From Sipunculus nudus (Eukaryota > Annelida > Sipuncula > Golfingiida > Sipunculidae), in assembly GCA_026874595.1 (NCBI GenBank), contig CM049307.1, positions 75,864,643 through 75,928,642 of the forward strand: DNA of 64,000 bases. Direction: 5' to 3'. Position numbers and translations under genes: made by a program. A model generated the notes under the pieces. The model was not told where the DNA came from and did no database searches. It saw only the letters and a list, made by a program, of their open reading frames with translations. Positions 37,329 through 52,200 of the stretch are shown here, piece by piece; positions within the stretch are counted from its first letter, which is position 1; each line of letters begins with the position of its first letter.

Positions 37329-38309
37329 ATCTACTTAGTTGTATTTCATTTTGAATTGATTTGTTTGAACTCATGCTAGGGAGAGGATTATTTTGCTGTT
37401 CGTCACATAGGTTGGATTTGCCTCTTGAGTTAAATGAAGGTCAAATTTAGTGCATTTATAAATATTATCACTTAATATCCAGGTGGAAATGGGCACTGGA
37501 ATGGAGTAAATTCTTTATCCTCACAAAAAATGATGTTTCAGCTAGATTTGCAATAATAAGTTATTGCATAATGGCAGAATTTAAATTATTTAAAAGTATT
37601 AAATAATCACTTCCTCAGCTTGACATTAACTATTAAAAGTACTTGCCCAACTGCCCTTCATGAATTTTTACATACCCTACAAAAATCATTGATTGTATTT
37701 AGGAACACAAACATACTTTTTCAGGCCTTTGGATAAAGGTTTATGTTGGACCCACTTGTCCAGTCTGGCAAGTAGGAGGTGCCTTCATATCCCCCCCCCC
37801 CCCCAACTATTTTCTGGAACTTTCACTTGCCCCGGGCAAGCAGTTAACTGTTCATGTCAAGCCCTGTCCCTGTGTCTTCATGAAAAATATAGGCCTGGCA
37901 TATATACTCAGTTGCCTTCAGTGGTTAAAATGATTGATATACAAAGTTAAGCTGAGAGTTCAGGGATATAATATGCATTTTCTTCACTTCTTCATTTACT
38001 CCCCACTAGCGTTCTTTGTACATACTAGACAAATATCTACATGGGGCATGTGGGCAACCCTGTTATCCTTTGTTGGTTGCCTTTGTGCTGATAGTGCCAC
38101 AGTGAATTTTCTAGCTGGAGGTCCAGCTAGCCTACTCTACTCAACTTCAAAGGCAACAAGGATGAATGCTTGGTAATTATCTCTGCCTGAGAGATGTAAA
38201 TGCCCTGACAGGATTGACAGCTTTGTACATGCAATTAACATAAGCCTTGTGTCCATTTTCAGTAACAGACATGTACCTGGAGTACCTTCTACCAGGTACA
38301 GGTACTTTA

Positions 38310-38540
38310 TATCTAGGTACAGGTACAAGGTTCTTCCTACTCATGACAGCCAGGTACAGGTACAAGGTACTTCCTACTCATGACAGCCAGGTACAGGTAC
38401 AAGGTTCTTCCTACTCATGACAGCCAGGTACAGGTACAAGGTACTTCCTACTCATGACAGCCAGGTACAGGTACAAGGTACTTCCTACTCATGACAGCCA
38501 TGTACAGGTACCCGATCTGAATTGTGTACCTAGGTACAGG
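38310..38540 (+). repeat. 37-bp minisatellite in the HEXD 5' intron
   Basis: About six units of AGGTACAGGTACAAGGT-CTTCCTACTCATGACAGCC at 37-bp spacing (38315, 38352, ...). It ends about 60 bp before the start-codon exon. Confidence 0.92.
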
Positions 38541-38602
38541 TACAAGAACCTGGCCCCTATCCTGGTATAATGAGGTTGAATTGTACCTTGTTTATGTTGC
38601 AG

Positions 38603-38651
38603 GTCCCTGAACTCAGGTGATGTCGATCCAAATGGCCAACAACCAGATGAG
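38603..38651 (+). CDS. HEXD: HEXD start exon (5' UTR 38603-38619, residues 1-11)
   Basis: Acceptor TGTTGCAG at 38602 proves an upstream untranslated exon. TGA in frame at 38608-38610, then ATG at 38620: [10 protein letters not shown] plus the first two bases of Arg11. Donor AG|GTCAGG. Human starts with a similarly short leader ending in [11 protein letters not shown]. Confidence 0.82.
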
Positions 38652-41600
38652 GTCAGGTCATGTTTATATCAAATAAATTTAAGTATCTCATTTTGGTTAT
38701 TTAAAAAAAACACCTGAAAGACATTAACATGGATAACATGGTCACAAGCCCATCAATGCAAGTTCTAGTTGTACATAAAACACACATACTATAGTAGAAT
38801 ATTTGTCTAATTTGCAATGATAAATGAAATACCCTTGGATTTGATATCAGTCTGCAGTACAGTTAAATAAAAGAATAACCATTAAAATTGTAAGATTACT
38901 ATAAGATCTTCATATGAGATAATGTATTAAAATGCATGAATATGATAATATGACAGTAAATATCACCAGATGGTTAGGTGATATATTTGTAAGGTAAAAT
39001 GATAAGTTTACATCCTCTTTTTGAACACTAAGGTGCTTTTCTTTATTTCTGAACTTCTAAAGTGGTTCTAGTGCTTACTTGAATTTTTTGTCAATTTTAT
39101 TTCAGACTTGTCCATCTTGACCTTAAGGGTGCACCACCTAAACTGTCCTACTATGGAGAGGTAAAGGATTAATTTCTTTGTAATTATTTCATAATTGTAG
39201 GAATAGTAGGGACATTTTCAGCAAGGCTACCTTTCAATACATGCAGACTTTTGTCTCTGTGGGACCTGCTCCGTGCACATGGAGAGCCCCTTTCCATATG
39301 TCTGGATTTCCATTGGATGAACCATTTATTGTCCCTCACTTCCTTGGAAGGAACAGGGGACATTAATTTGGGTTTGTCTGTCTGGTTGTCTATCTGTCTG
39401 TCCCTCTGTCTGTCTGTGAGGTTTTTGTTTCTGTGCATAACTTTCCTAAATTTTATCCAGTTCATTCAAATTTCGGTCGCTGATTGCTCTCGTGCATACC
39501 TAGGTTTGATTTGGTTTTGGAGTGTCTGTCTGTAAATTTGTTCTCACCAGCTCAAAACAAAATTATCAAATTTTGGTCCTATTTCACAACCAAAATTATG
39601 ACATGTGGAGACATCTTCAGGGTACCATGAAAACTAAAACAGAGCCATTATGACATGTGGAGACATCTTCAGGCCAACATAAAAACTGAAACACATTGAT
39701 AAGGCAAGCATGAAATACAACAAGAGGCAAAAGTGGAGGATGTAAATTCCACGAATTAGCTTGTTTTGGTTAACACATGTATTAATAATCATAATTTCTT
39801 AAAATTTAGTGTGATATCTTATTCATTGTTCAGTTCAAACATTTATTCTAGCAAGGCTAGGCTTGAGGCTGATTATAATATAGTATCTCACCAGCCAGGC
39901 TTGCATGGTGATTATATCCTGCTACACTTTACCTGGAGTTGGCTTCCGGGCCGTTTCTTGATAAAAAATTGTCATATATTCTTTTTATTCATCCTTAAAG
40001 CACTTTCAGCTCTTTTATCTTTTATAAAGACAAGGGTTCATACCAGCAACAAGCCCCTGCAGAAATCCAACAGTGCTGGAGTTAAAAAATCTGCCTGTGG
40101 GGCTGGCACCGGCCCATATGGGAAGGGGGAAAATAATATTAGACCAGTTGAATTTTTTTCTGTGTGGGACTCATGTGGGGACCCGCGTGTATGGAAAGGC
40201 ACCTTGACAGTTTAAGTAAGGAGAAACTTGAATGATTACAGATGTTATGATAATTTAGATATAAGAGATTAAGTCTTATCTTATTAAATAAGCAATATGT
40301 GAAAAACATGTTAATATTTGGTAATGTTTAGAACATTTTTATCCTTAAATCTTAATTGACAAAAATATTGAATTAAAGTTTATGATGCAGTAAAACCCAG
40401 GTACTGAAGCAGTGATTTATTATAATTTGAGTGATGACTTTTTTGGGGGAAAGCATGCAATGCTGTAACAAATATCCATTTTGAATTTGCCAGCTTTCAT
40501 GACCATATTTAGTCATGGAGGTAGGCAGGCATAGACAATATATATGTAGTTTAATAGTTTACTGTTACCAGTGAAACAAAGACAATCTGTGGTAAGATAT
40601 TGTGTAATTTCTGCCATAAGATCTTCCCACTGCTCAAGAAGTGGGGAGCGACAGGCCTTCTGATTGAGTATGAAGATATGTTTCCTTACTGGGGTGAACT
40701 GAAGGAGCTGGCAGCACCAAACGCTTACAGGTCAGTAAAGCACAACACTAAATGCTTACAGGTCAGTACAGCACAACACTATAAATGCTTATAGGTCAGT
40801 ACAGCGCAACACCAAATGTTGACATGTCAGTCCAACACAACACCAAATGTTTACAGGTCAGTACAACACAACACCAAATGCTTACACATCAGTTCAAGGC
40901 ACCACCAAATGCTTAGAGGTCAGTCCAACACAACACCAAATGTTTACAGATCAGTACAACACAACACCAAATGCTTACATGTCAGTTCAAGGCAACACCA
41001 AATGCTTACAGGTCAGAACAGCAAAACATCAACACTTATAACATATACAGTCTAACCTCTTTCATTCGCCCCTTGATTATCCGCCAACCTCACCCACAGC
41101 CAACAAATGACAAAGTCCCCATTTCCTTACTACTTATTTACCTGGTTCATTTGCCAGCCTCGCTTTCCACCATCTGCCAGGTTATACCCCAATTAGCCAC
41201 ATTCCCTTGATCATATGCCAACTTCATGACTCCAACTTAAGACAAGTCGGGAATATTTCATCAAGCCAGTGTGTTATCTCTTGGGCTCAGCTGACCTGGC
41301 TGCCTCTGTGTTTATGACATGTCACGCCTCACTGCTTATGGATTATGTACAGGGAGCCACTGATTATGACTTACCATAATTAGTTGTTTGGGGACAGCTG
41401 TCATCAGCCGTGTGACCGGTGCTGATGTTACACCTAGATAGACAACAGCGAACCTATTGTGATTGTCGTCAGTGACGCAGTTTGCTGGACAAAGGGTGCC
41501 TGGGATTCTGTAAGCACCACCATCAGCAATTGTTAGAAACACACAGGCGATATACCCAGTGGTGACCAGCCAAATGAAACAGACGGTCCAGAAGTAATGA

Positions 41601-43169
41601 ATATCCTTCCGCTTCTACGAGTGACAGATAGCCTCAGGATTGACCACAGTGCACATAGGTCTCCTCAGGAATTCGTATATGCTGACCAGAACATCGGAAA
41701 AGCACAGCCTTTGAGCGATCAAGATATTGTGGAAACAGCGACAGGCAGCGATGATACAGCCAGTCTGACCTGTGAACCTGAGGAAATAATTCCCTGACCT
41801 CCGCTGACATCTGCCAGGCCATAAAGACCATCTTGCCATATTTTTGAGAGCTCCAACTACAGCGACAAGTTCAATATTGACGCATTTTACTGGACGGCTT
41901 AAAGAACAACAGCTCTTCAATCACAAGCTGGTAAACAATGCTCCATTACAGAACTCTTTGGGGACAGGCTTGGATGAAAATGAAACAGCACAAGGAAGAC
42001 CATGGAGAATTTTATATTTTGACCGGCTATGACCAAGTCTAATAAATGCATGGCTCGATTTAAGCTACCCTGCCCATCCCATTTGGACCCCTGATCAACC
42101 GCCACCCTCGCTTACCACTAAAATCCCCCCGGTTCCAAGGTTGGTGATTGAAAAAGGTTAGACTGTATACTGTATATATATATATACAGTAAAACCCCGC
42201 TAATGTGACCGCCTGCGGGACCAGGCAAAATGGTCGTGTTTGCGGGGTGGTCGTGTAAGCGGGATGCTTGTACATTAGTCTGCCAATATTAACGCAAGCG
42301 AAATTATGGGAATTTTAAGTAACTGTGAAGTGGCTGTCCCTGTTTAATTTAAGATTTAATATATAAAGAAAAATAAATAACAAACATATATATGAATATG
42401 ATTCAAAAGTTCTATTCAAGTAGAAATAAAACACACAAATGAAACAAATATTGGCATTGAAGTCATTCTTACTGCATTGGTCTGAACACGAAGATGATCT
42501 GATGTCGAACATGTAGTGAGAACAGAATAATCACATCAAACATTAAGTGTTATTTATATGGTTCCTGCTTGATCATTGAAATGTGATTTCTCACAGTTTT
42601 ACTTTACTCACCTGAATATATGCGTGTGGTGTCAGTTGTGTTTGCCTAACTACTTTTTTATTAGTTTGTTAAATGTTAATCTAACAGCCGTACTCAACAA
42701 ACAAGGTAACGGACCATAGAGTCCAATATCTATTGATGTGTTAGGTTGGGCGGCATTATAAACAAGCCTAACTATGGCTGGGCAGATGATTGTCCAGTAA
42801 TTAATCACGAGCTAATATCTAAGTCCAAGCTGGTCGGTGAGCGTGTCACCTGCTCAACGGGCCGTGGTCGTCACGGGCCAGTGGTCCTGATACGGCTAAA
42901 TAATTACGGGGTATTATCTAAGTCCAAGCTGGGCAGTGAGCGTGTCATCTGCTCAACGGGCCGCGGTCGTCAATGTCCAGTGGTCGTGATACAGGGGGCT
43001 AATCTGAAGGTCGGGACCAAAAAAAGGTGGTCGTTGGTCGTGATAGCGGGGTGGTCGTGTTACTGAAGTTTTTTTTATATGATAATTAATAATAGTCAAT
43101 TCTGGGACCAAGAAAAGTGGTCCTGTTAGCGGGGTGGTCGTGTTAACGGGATGGTCGTCATGCGGGATT

Positions 43170-43225
<56 letters not shown>

Positions 43226-46200
43226 AGCACAAAATCTCACTGTTGTGTCTTTAAGCAATTTTATGCAAAATTTCTATCACCACACAAATAAAAAAAGTAC
43301 ATTGACACTGTACCATTGATTGTCATTTTATCCACCTTGATGTGATTTATTCTTTCAGCCCTGACGAGATCCAGGAACTGTTACAGCTCGCCGCTGCTCA
43401 TGACTTCATTGTGATACCACTAGTCCAGACTTTTGGCCATTTTGAGGTGCAGTAATCTATTTTTACTCAATAAGAAATGGTCTCAATCAGATGATTCATA
43501 TAAATGTAGAAAAATGTAGATATAACATGGCAAGAATATTGTGTTCACCATTCTACCAGGTTTGGTTTCTACTCAAAATGAACCTCTTTGAGTTAGGCAG
43601 TGTGGGATGGCCTGGACTACTTGTCTCAACTGTCAATCTTGAAATCAAAATCTTTAAACTTTAAAGGAAACACCTCATGATTCTATTTCACATGTGTATC
43701 ATACAAAATATTACTTTTTCATGGAAGTCCTTTTACAAAAAATGTTTATGGAATTTGTTTTAAAACAATTCTTATCCAACATATTTGAATGGATTATATT
43801 ACCCTGTCCACTCTTGTTTATACCTGTGCAGCTGGTGAAGAGTCAAACACTTATGAGTTTGTTTCTGTGCAGTGTGCATAGTGTTTGAAGATATATTTGT
43901 ATTCACATTAATTTCTTGAAAATTTTTTTCGTCAGATATTTTGCCTGTGTAAAGTTTTATATTTTCATCTTAAATTACAAAAGTTTGTTCATGTATAAAT
44001 GACATCTCCTTTTTGTCTGAACCTTGTTTAAAATTCCACCTTGTCATGATCAGCCTTAATCCATAATTTCTTGTATGTATTTTTGTTTTTATGAAAAATT
44101 CATAACAATGAGAATGATCAATTTGTCACATTTGGCAATGCAGAAGAAAAGGTGCTTACATCATAATGTTGCATCATTGTGGTGATTTTTAGTTTGTATT
44201 GAAACATGAGAAGTTCCACAGCTTGAGAGAAGTACCTGATTACCCCCTCACCCTTTGTCCAATGAACCCAGGTAAGCCCCCATCAGATATATTTGTAGTC
44301 AGTCCACCTAGAGATACATACTAAAATTTTGTATCAGTTTCTAAATATTTTAGCATTTTTTTGAGTAAATTACTAAAGCAATATGCTGTAATAATAATGT
44401 GATATTTATCTTGTCAATATCCAATCAACATATGAACCATGTGAATGTTCATTCCTTTAATTGTTATCATTAACAATTTTGTCCAAGGGTTTAAGTCCAC
44501 ATTAGTTTTCTTAGCATATACTTGAGAAAAAAAATTAGTAGAAAAGAAAAAAGAAAAACCTTCAGGTCGATTGACCCCAAGGTTGATATGGAAATAAATA
44601 GAAAAAAAACCCTCCTACCCCCATAAGCCTCTATTCCTGATCTTCAGAGGCTTTTGTAATGAATTGCAAACTGAAGTTGTGAATGTATAAACATGTTCAA
44701 ATATCTTTGGAGAGAAGTTTTTGAACACCAATAAATCCATGTTCCTCAGTTCATCTTTGCATTTGATACTTTTATATCTATAATGACCTTGACCTGCCTC
44801 ATCTACAGATTCGCTGATTGTGGTCCAGAAGATGATCGACCAAGTGATGGAGCTACATCCTGGCATTCAGTGGTTCCACATTGGAGCAGACGAGGTCAGT
44901 TGTTGTACGATGTCTAAATCATTTTATTAATATTTTAATATAATTTGCATACAGCTTAGTGGTTTGGGTGGCCTACATTTTAATCAGAGGTCCAGGTTTT
45001 AAACTGGTCCTTAGGTGAGGGTCAAATTATTCACCGAAAAGGACTGAAGAGCTCTGAAAAAAGACTAAAAATCACCAAGATTATGACTAACATCTACTTA
45101 AAATGGTCTTAAATAGTCAGTTTGATTGAATCTTGTACAAATCAGCTTGCAAAAATGTGGAAACAGAGATTGTCAACATAACCCAAATACTGACAACTGT
45201 GATCGGGCTCGTGGTCATTTTGTATGTGAAGAGGCCAACAGGTGTCAGCAGTGCATACAGGCACTAGATGATGCAAGTGACGCTTGATAATGGTGGTGAT
45301 AGTTGGCAGATTAATTTTACAATTATGAAAATATTTATACCAAATGTGACAAAATATTTTCTTTAAGACCACTAATAAGCAGAAAAAGTTGAGAATAATG
45401 GAGCATTTCCGGTGATTTTTTGTCCTTTTCGGTTATTAATCTGACTGCATAGGTGACAATTTGTATAAAATCTTATAGTGAAGGTGCTAAACTGGTACTT
45501 CACAAAACTGCCTGTATAAAAAATTTATATGTAAATATATATTTAAGATATATGAGGAAATTAATATGGATACCTCTACAATAAAAAAACTTATGTTTAA
45601 AACTGGGTTATCTTAATATGGTATGCTTAAATTACATAATTTAAAAAATAATGGTATTATGGTGACACTGGTGTGTTGAAGGAGATATTAATTTGACATT
45701 AAGTATTGTTTACTTAATTCTTATATGTTTAAGTTTAAATCTACATAAAGGATAAATGATTTGCCTGATATAACATAATGTTTTGTCAAAATTGTAATGC
45801 TCATGTATGCATTTGTATACATTAAATATGGGTAATATTATACCCAGAAACCTCAGTGCATGCATTCACACAATACCTCAATTTCAGGTCTTCCATATTG
45901 GAGTGTGTAAAAAATGTCAAAAACAAATAGAAGTTTACGGAAGTAGCAAACCCTCCATGTTTTTTGAGCATATCACAAAAGTCTTACAACATATCAAAAC
46001 CCGACATCCAGACAAGCAGGCCATCATGTGGGATGACATGTTCAGAGACCTTGACCTAAATACAATAAAAGGTGAGCCTAGCAAATTTTGGCTACTGTTT
46101 GTCCATTTAGCCATTGCTTTTCCATTTGGTCAGTATTGTTCCATTTGGCCATGTTATTCATATTGGTGAAAGTGGGCCCATTTGGCCAATGTTGGTTCAT

Positions 46201-49200
46201 TCGGTCAAAGTTGGTCCATCTGGTCAAGATTGGCCTGTTTGGCCGATTTTGGTCAATGTTGGTCCATTTGCCCCATGTTGGTATATTTGTCTTGTGTAAT
46301 TTTTCTCATATTTGTTTGTGAATCTTTGCATGGTTGGAAGCCTAGTATTACCAAACAGAATATGTTATTGTTCCTGTCCTGTGAAGTGCTGTTTATCCAA
46401 ATATTGCGTATCTGAAAAATCATTCTTCTAAAATTGAAAACTGAACAGAAACAAGAATACGGGTAGTTGACAAGCGACTACGTGTATCCACTGAAATCAG
46501 ATTGGGAGGGGTGAAGTGAGGCATGGATTGAGTGCCAAGGGGAAATAGAGGTGTGTTGCATTTTAGCATAGATGTCTGCAGCTGCAATGTGTATGTAGGT
46601 GGTGCCACCTGCCAAAAATCCAGAAAGCTATCCAAGTTGTATACATATGCAAAATTTTAGGCATATAAGTCAAACCACTACTTGTATATGAGTGGTTTTA
46701 TCCCACGGCAGACAAACAGAAGGACACTTTGCAAAATTGGTTGCAGGTGGCGCCACCAATTTTGTGTATGATTTAGAGCTATGTGAGATCTATACACATG
46801 CAAAATTTCAGGGGGATTTGTCAAACCAGTCTTACGATATACCCCTGTATGTCTGCAGCCTGAATGGTAATGTAGGTTGCGCTACCTGCCAAAAAAACGA
46901 GAAAGCTATTCAGGATGTATACACATGCAAAATTTCAGACAGATAAGTCCAACCAGTGCAGAGATATGAGTGATTTTATCCCAGACCATCAGCAGATGAA
47001 CAGATGGACGCTGTGCAAAAATGGTTGCAGGTGGCGCCACCATTTTTAGTGTCGAAGCTATCCAAGGGCTACATTTGTGCAAACTTTTTAGCTTGGTTGG
47101 TCAAACAGTTCCGAAGATATGTGGAATAATGTGTTAAAACAGACACACAGACTGACGCACTGGAGAGAGGAAAGATCAGAGGTCACCCCAAAATATTTTG
47201 GCACCAGTTCACATGTGACCCAATAATGGTGTAAAGTTTTGGAAAAATCTGTCCAGTGGTCTCAGGGTTCTATTCCAGAAACGAACAAGGCGATGGCAGC
47301 TGAACCCGGTAAAAAAAATAGTATCTGCAAAACTTTGTTTTAGCGGATACAATTATCATCATTTATTAAATGAAAGTTGTTACATTTTTTATTTGATATT
47401 TGAATTATATGTCTTTACCTGTTGGAAAGAACAGGTATTATTTACTTCCAGTCCAGTTTCATTAGTACATTGCTCACAAAATTCATTCCCCTATGTAAAC
47501 AATATAATATAGAGTAATCATAATGTATACAGAGTTTTGCCTAAGGAAAAATAGAAACACTGACCTTCATTATTACTGGCGATTCAACAAATATTTTCTT
47601 TAAAAAAATCGACTTACCGGTATGTCCTAGTATCAAAGGAAAACCCTCCAGCTGACCCAAATGGAATCTGCCCCTAATGTAAATTACACTGGCCAGTATA
47701 CCGTAGTGCAATCATAAAATAAAAAAATAAAGCATGCCAAATGCTATTAAAAATGTACCAGTGTTACCTGTCTTAAAACCACCTGTCTACTCAGACCTCC
47801 TGTCTTTTTAGACCACCTCTCTATTAAGACCACCTGTCTATTAAGACAAACCACTGGTGAACGGAAAGCATTTACATTAGTTATAATGGACCTGTCTAAA
47901 ACACCACCTATGAATAAGACCTCTTTTGGCAAGTCTAAGTTTTGGTGGTCTCATAACACTGGTTTCACTCTACTCAAACATGAATCAAAACAGGCATTAC
48001 TCTATTATACAGTTTCATAGGAAATTATGAAAACAAACTTTTCTACATTCTGTGAATAAGACATAAGAAGATCTTCTTTGTCAGTGCTTATTAAACTTTT
48101 AGATGGATTGTATTTGTAAATTGTCATCAATTTACATCATAATCAAATGTTTTTCTACTAATCATATCATATCACGTTATCAGTTTTATTTAAGTGGCAT
48201 TCATAATGAGATACATATACATTTTCCTACAAAGTTACTGCATGTTTCTCTCTCTCTACAGATTCAGGTATCAAGGATTTAGTAGAACCAATGGTGTGGT
48301 ATTACCAGAAGACTTTCTATTTACCTGAGGGTAAGTATATCATCATTGTGTGTGTAGTAACACCAGTTTTTAGCTCAGCTGACTTTCAGTCATGCTGGGC
48401 TATAGCGATGGGTCTTTGTCTGTCGTCCTCATGCTGTCCGTCCGGCCATTAGCAGGGCACAAATCGTAACCGTAGGGGCTAGGGCCATGAACCCTATGCA
48501 GTCTTAGAGGTTCTAAAAAGATCTCCTTGCAGACCTGAAATTAGGTCACTGCGACCTATATTCTTGAAGTTATGGGGTGTGTTTGCACCCCCAGAAATAA
48601 TTCTTTTAGCCAAAATTTTCATCCCAAACCTTCCATCTTTCACATACAGCTCACCTACCAACAGGGGAAGAACCATAATTATTTTGAGGTCACAAGGTCA
48701 AAGATCAAGGTCACAGAACCAACTTCTTTGAAAAGCCTTAGGATGCATTTTAAGCCAAACCTTTCATCCCAATTCTTTGATCTTTAACATATAGCGCACC
48801 TACTAAGTGGCAGAAGAATCCTCTAGATGTTGAAGTCACAAGGTCAAAGGTCAGGGTCACAGGATCCACTTCTTTGAAAAGGTTGTGGACACATTTCAAG
48901 CTAGACCTTTCATTCCAAACCTTTCAGCACTGATATCGCTTCTCTGCCAACATGGGGAAAAGACCTGTTGATTTTGAGGTCAAAGGTCAAGTTCACAGCA
49001 CCCTCTTCTTGCGTGGAGTCATTTTCAGGCAAACTTTTCAATCTATACTTTCCATCTGTCATATATGGCTTACCTACCAATAGGGGAAGAAGCCTATTGA
49101 TGTTGAGTTCGAAAGGTCAAAGCTCAAGGTCTTAATATTGTTCTAAATGCTTGTGAACATATTTCAAGTGAAACTGTTCAACCCAAACCTTCAGTCTTTC

Positions 49201-52200
49201 ACATATGCCACATCTATGCATCACTGAATGTGATTCAAACTTCATATTTATGGGTCTTTTTGCATGAAGAAATAACTAATTGATTTTGAGGTCAGCTGGT
49301 CAGGAGGTTAAAGGTTGCAGGTCTAAGTTATTCACTCATTGGTTGCCAAGTAATTACACCCGGCCAGATGTAATTGGTTAGTAGTTACCCATCATTTAGA
49401 AAGAATCCAGTTGATATGTGGGCAAAAGGCCAAGGTCATAGGTCAGGTCAACTTATTTTGTAGACCATCTCTATTTTTCTTGTATATATAAGCTTGCACT
49501 CCAGCTGGTACATCTCACCGTGTGGCTGTAATTGTGAGTGACACTGGTGACATATGACTCCCTTTTGTATCAGGCTATTAAGTGATAAGACTGAGTGATA
49601 AGTACCTCGTTACTGCATAACAAAACACTGTTGTTGGAATAGTTCAGCAAGGCATTAACACTATGAGAGTATAGTATTAAGGTTTAGCTACTGATTTATA
49701 AGATGATGGGAACATTTTGCAGTTTATTTTATGGAATCATGGCAATAAACTTAGTTTCCTAGATATCTGAATATTTTTATATAAATCACCACATATAAAA
49801 GCAAGTGTTTGTTCTCATAATATGTGGATGTGTACTTGATTTAGGATGGCTTTATTTTATTACAAGACTTTTAGTCATGCTTTCTGCATTTCTTTTCTTT
49901 CAGGTTTTGCAGTTTACCAACCCTGCTGACCCCATTGAAAAGCAGAGTGATAATAAAAAATATTGGACCTACACTTTTACATTTGCATACCTATAAATCT
50001 GATATGAGCGCCTGAACATGCCTTTTGAATTGTTTTGGACATTCATTACTGTAACATCATTTGCAGAATTTGCCCCAAGTTTGGTCTCTTATTGGAGGAT
50101 GTGTGATATCAAATGTCAGACTTGTCAGAAATCCATTATGTCTGCCAGTTAGCCACCTTAGAAATCCTTTTTCAGTGCAGTTTCAGTAATTTTCCTGCAA
50201 TTTTTGGTCCGATTTAGAGAATGGTTGGTGTCTGATTTCAGACCCGTCAGAAGTCCAAAATTGCCACCAGGCAACCATCTTTAAATTCCTTTTGATCATA
50301 TTATCTCAAGAACTGTTAAAGTGAAGGCAGTCGGACTTATATTAATGTAATCTTGCAAAGGATTGGGTCAAATATTTCTTAATAAATATTATCATCATAT
50401 ATGAAAGTGCAGTACAGTTGGCTTGTATTGAATAAAAATTCATACAGAAGCACCTGTTTCTCAAAAATTCTTGCATGGATTTCCTTGATTTTTTGCTAAA
50501 TATTTCGATCTTATATTTGCCCTTTGTGGTGTTCCTTTTGAGACTGACAGGTATCAAGTAAGCTATGGGAATAGTTCTGGATACCTTAACAATCATACAT
50601 TTTCCTCAGACCATCAATTCACTGTGTTTTAACCAGACATAGGTGATATATATTTCTGTTGTCGTAGAAAATTTCAACAAATTGGCAAATCGGTTCTTCA
50701 AAATTTGACTGCTGACTGGTGGAGTCACCTGTATTTTTTTTAAGTTTACACATTTTTCTCTATTTTTGAAATATATATAAATGCAGACACAATCTTGGCC
50801 TGTTGGTTAATCTGTTTGATGCTTCAGTTGAATGGGTATATACTACCATTCAGATGATAAAATTTCCTTTTGCGAATCTCTTTCCAGTCAGCTGAGCGTC
50901 ATGACCCCTGGGTCACATGTTTGATGTGAGGTTATGCTGTATAATGTATTAATATATTAATATTTAGATCTGTGGGACAAGTACAGCAAGGTGTTTGATG
51001 GGGTATGGGCAGCGACAGCATTTAAAGGTGCCACTGGTCCCTGTATGTACATCACTGATGCAGCGTACCATCTAGAGAACCATCGAGGCTGGATACACCT
51101 AATGCAGCACCACTACAAGAAATTCAAGCACTTCAGAGGCTACTGCCTGACAGGCTGGCAAAGGTAACACACACAGACACATGAACACATAAACAGGGCA
51201 CTATATAGGCAATTGATAGGGCCTGCCTTGAGTTGTGGGTCCATTCTGATAGAAAACTGCACTGTATCCTGATGTTACAATATCACTATATTGAGGCAGC
51301 AATGTTAACATTAGATAGAAGAGAGGAAGTAACACAAAAAAATAAGTGTGAAATTTAAAACGAAGGTGTTAACCCCATCTCTGGCAACCACCACCATTCC
51401 CTGTGCCTGAAATGACTTGGCTGTCAGTCACATAAGGAAGATAGCTTGTATGCAGTCAGTAATTAAAAAAAATGCATGGAGATTTACCATTACACTGAGT
51501 TATGGTGGAGTCTATTTTACTGCACAGAGAAGGTGTCATTGGAAAGTACAAAGAACATATTTAATGATTGATCAGAGTACCTGTACACTAAGTGACAGCT
51601 GACTTGCAGGCCTTGAGACATTTTTCAGAATTATGGAAATATATTTGTTTCTGTACCAATATTTTTTAGTGTGATTTTATGTATGACAAATTATTCCACT
51701 CTGACATATCTGCAGACTTATGTTAGAGAGGAAAATTCTTGTTACGTTTTAACTTGTGTCAGCATGTGTTTATGCATTTCCTGAATTTTTTTTATATTAT
51801 TCACAATTAACTAAGGAAGCAAAGATATATTTTGTCAATATAAAAGTCAACTCACAGTAAAAATCACCATTCCTCTGCCAAAATGTTTTTATTTTAAATG
51901 CTACATAGAGCTTTAGCCATGGATCATCCCTATGAAAAAAAAACAGCATAAACCTCTGACCTCTGTTGACAGGTATGACCATTACTCTGTCCTGTGTGAG
52001 CTGCTGCCAGTTGGTTTTCCATCACTCGGATTATGTCTTCTTACACTCAAAACAGGTAACATATATCCTCGTTAATGTACTTCTTCTCAGAGATTGTTTG
52101 TTATTTTTACCATGTATTCTTAAAGGAGCCTATTCTGATATTTGACATCGATTCACTAAAGATAATACCTTGAACCTTTTATAAAACTAGAACAGATAAT

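Larger units (their letters stand above)
43447..45887. other. HEXD introns 4-6
   Basis: Besides the two listed exons nothing is recognised; A/T-rich unique sequence. Confidence 0.45.

Noticed and set aside
39766-40215. 149-codon plus-strand ORF in HEXD intron 2
   Set aside because: No recognisable motifs, no splice or promoter context, and composition like the surrounding intron; most likely a chance ORF or decayed repeat.
40816-41055. 79-codon repetitive ORF after HEXD exon 3
   Set aside because: Frame-walk through the 31-bp donor-derived array; not a protein domain.
42746-43066. 106-codon ORF inside the pogo-like element
   Set aside because: It follows the duplicated GGTCGTCA-rich DNA repeat; the protein repeats itself only because the DNA does, and it lacks transposase motifs.
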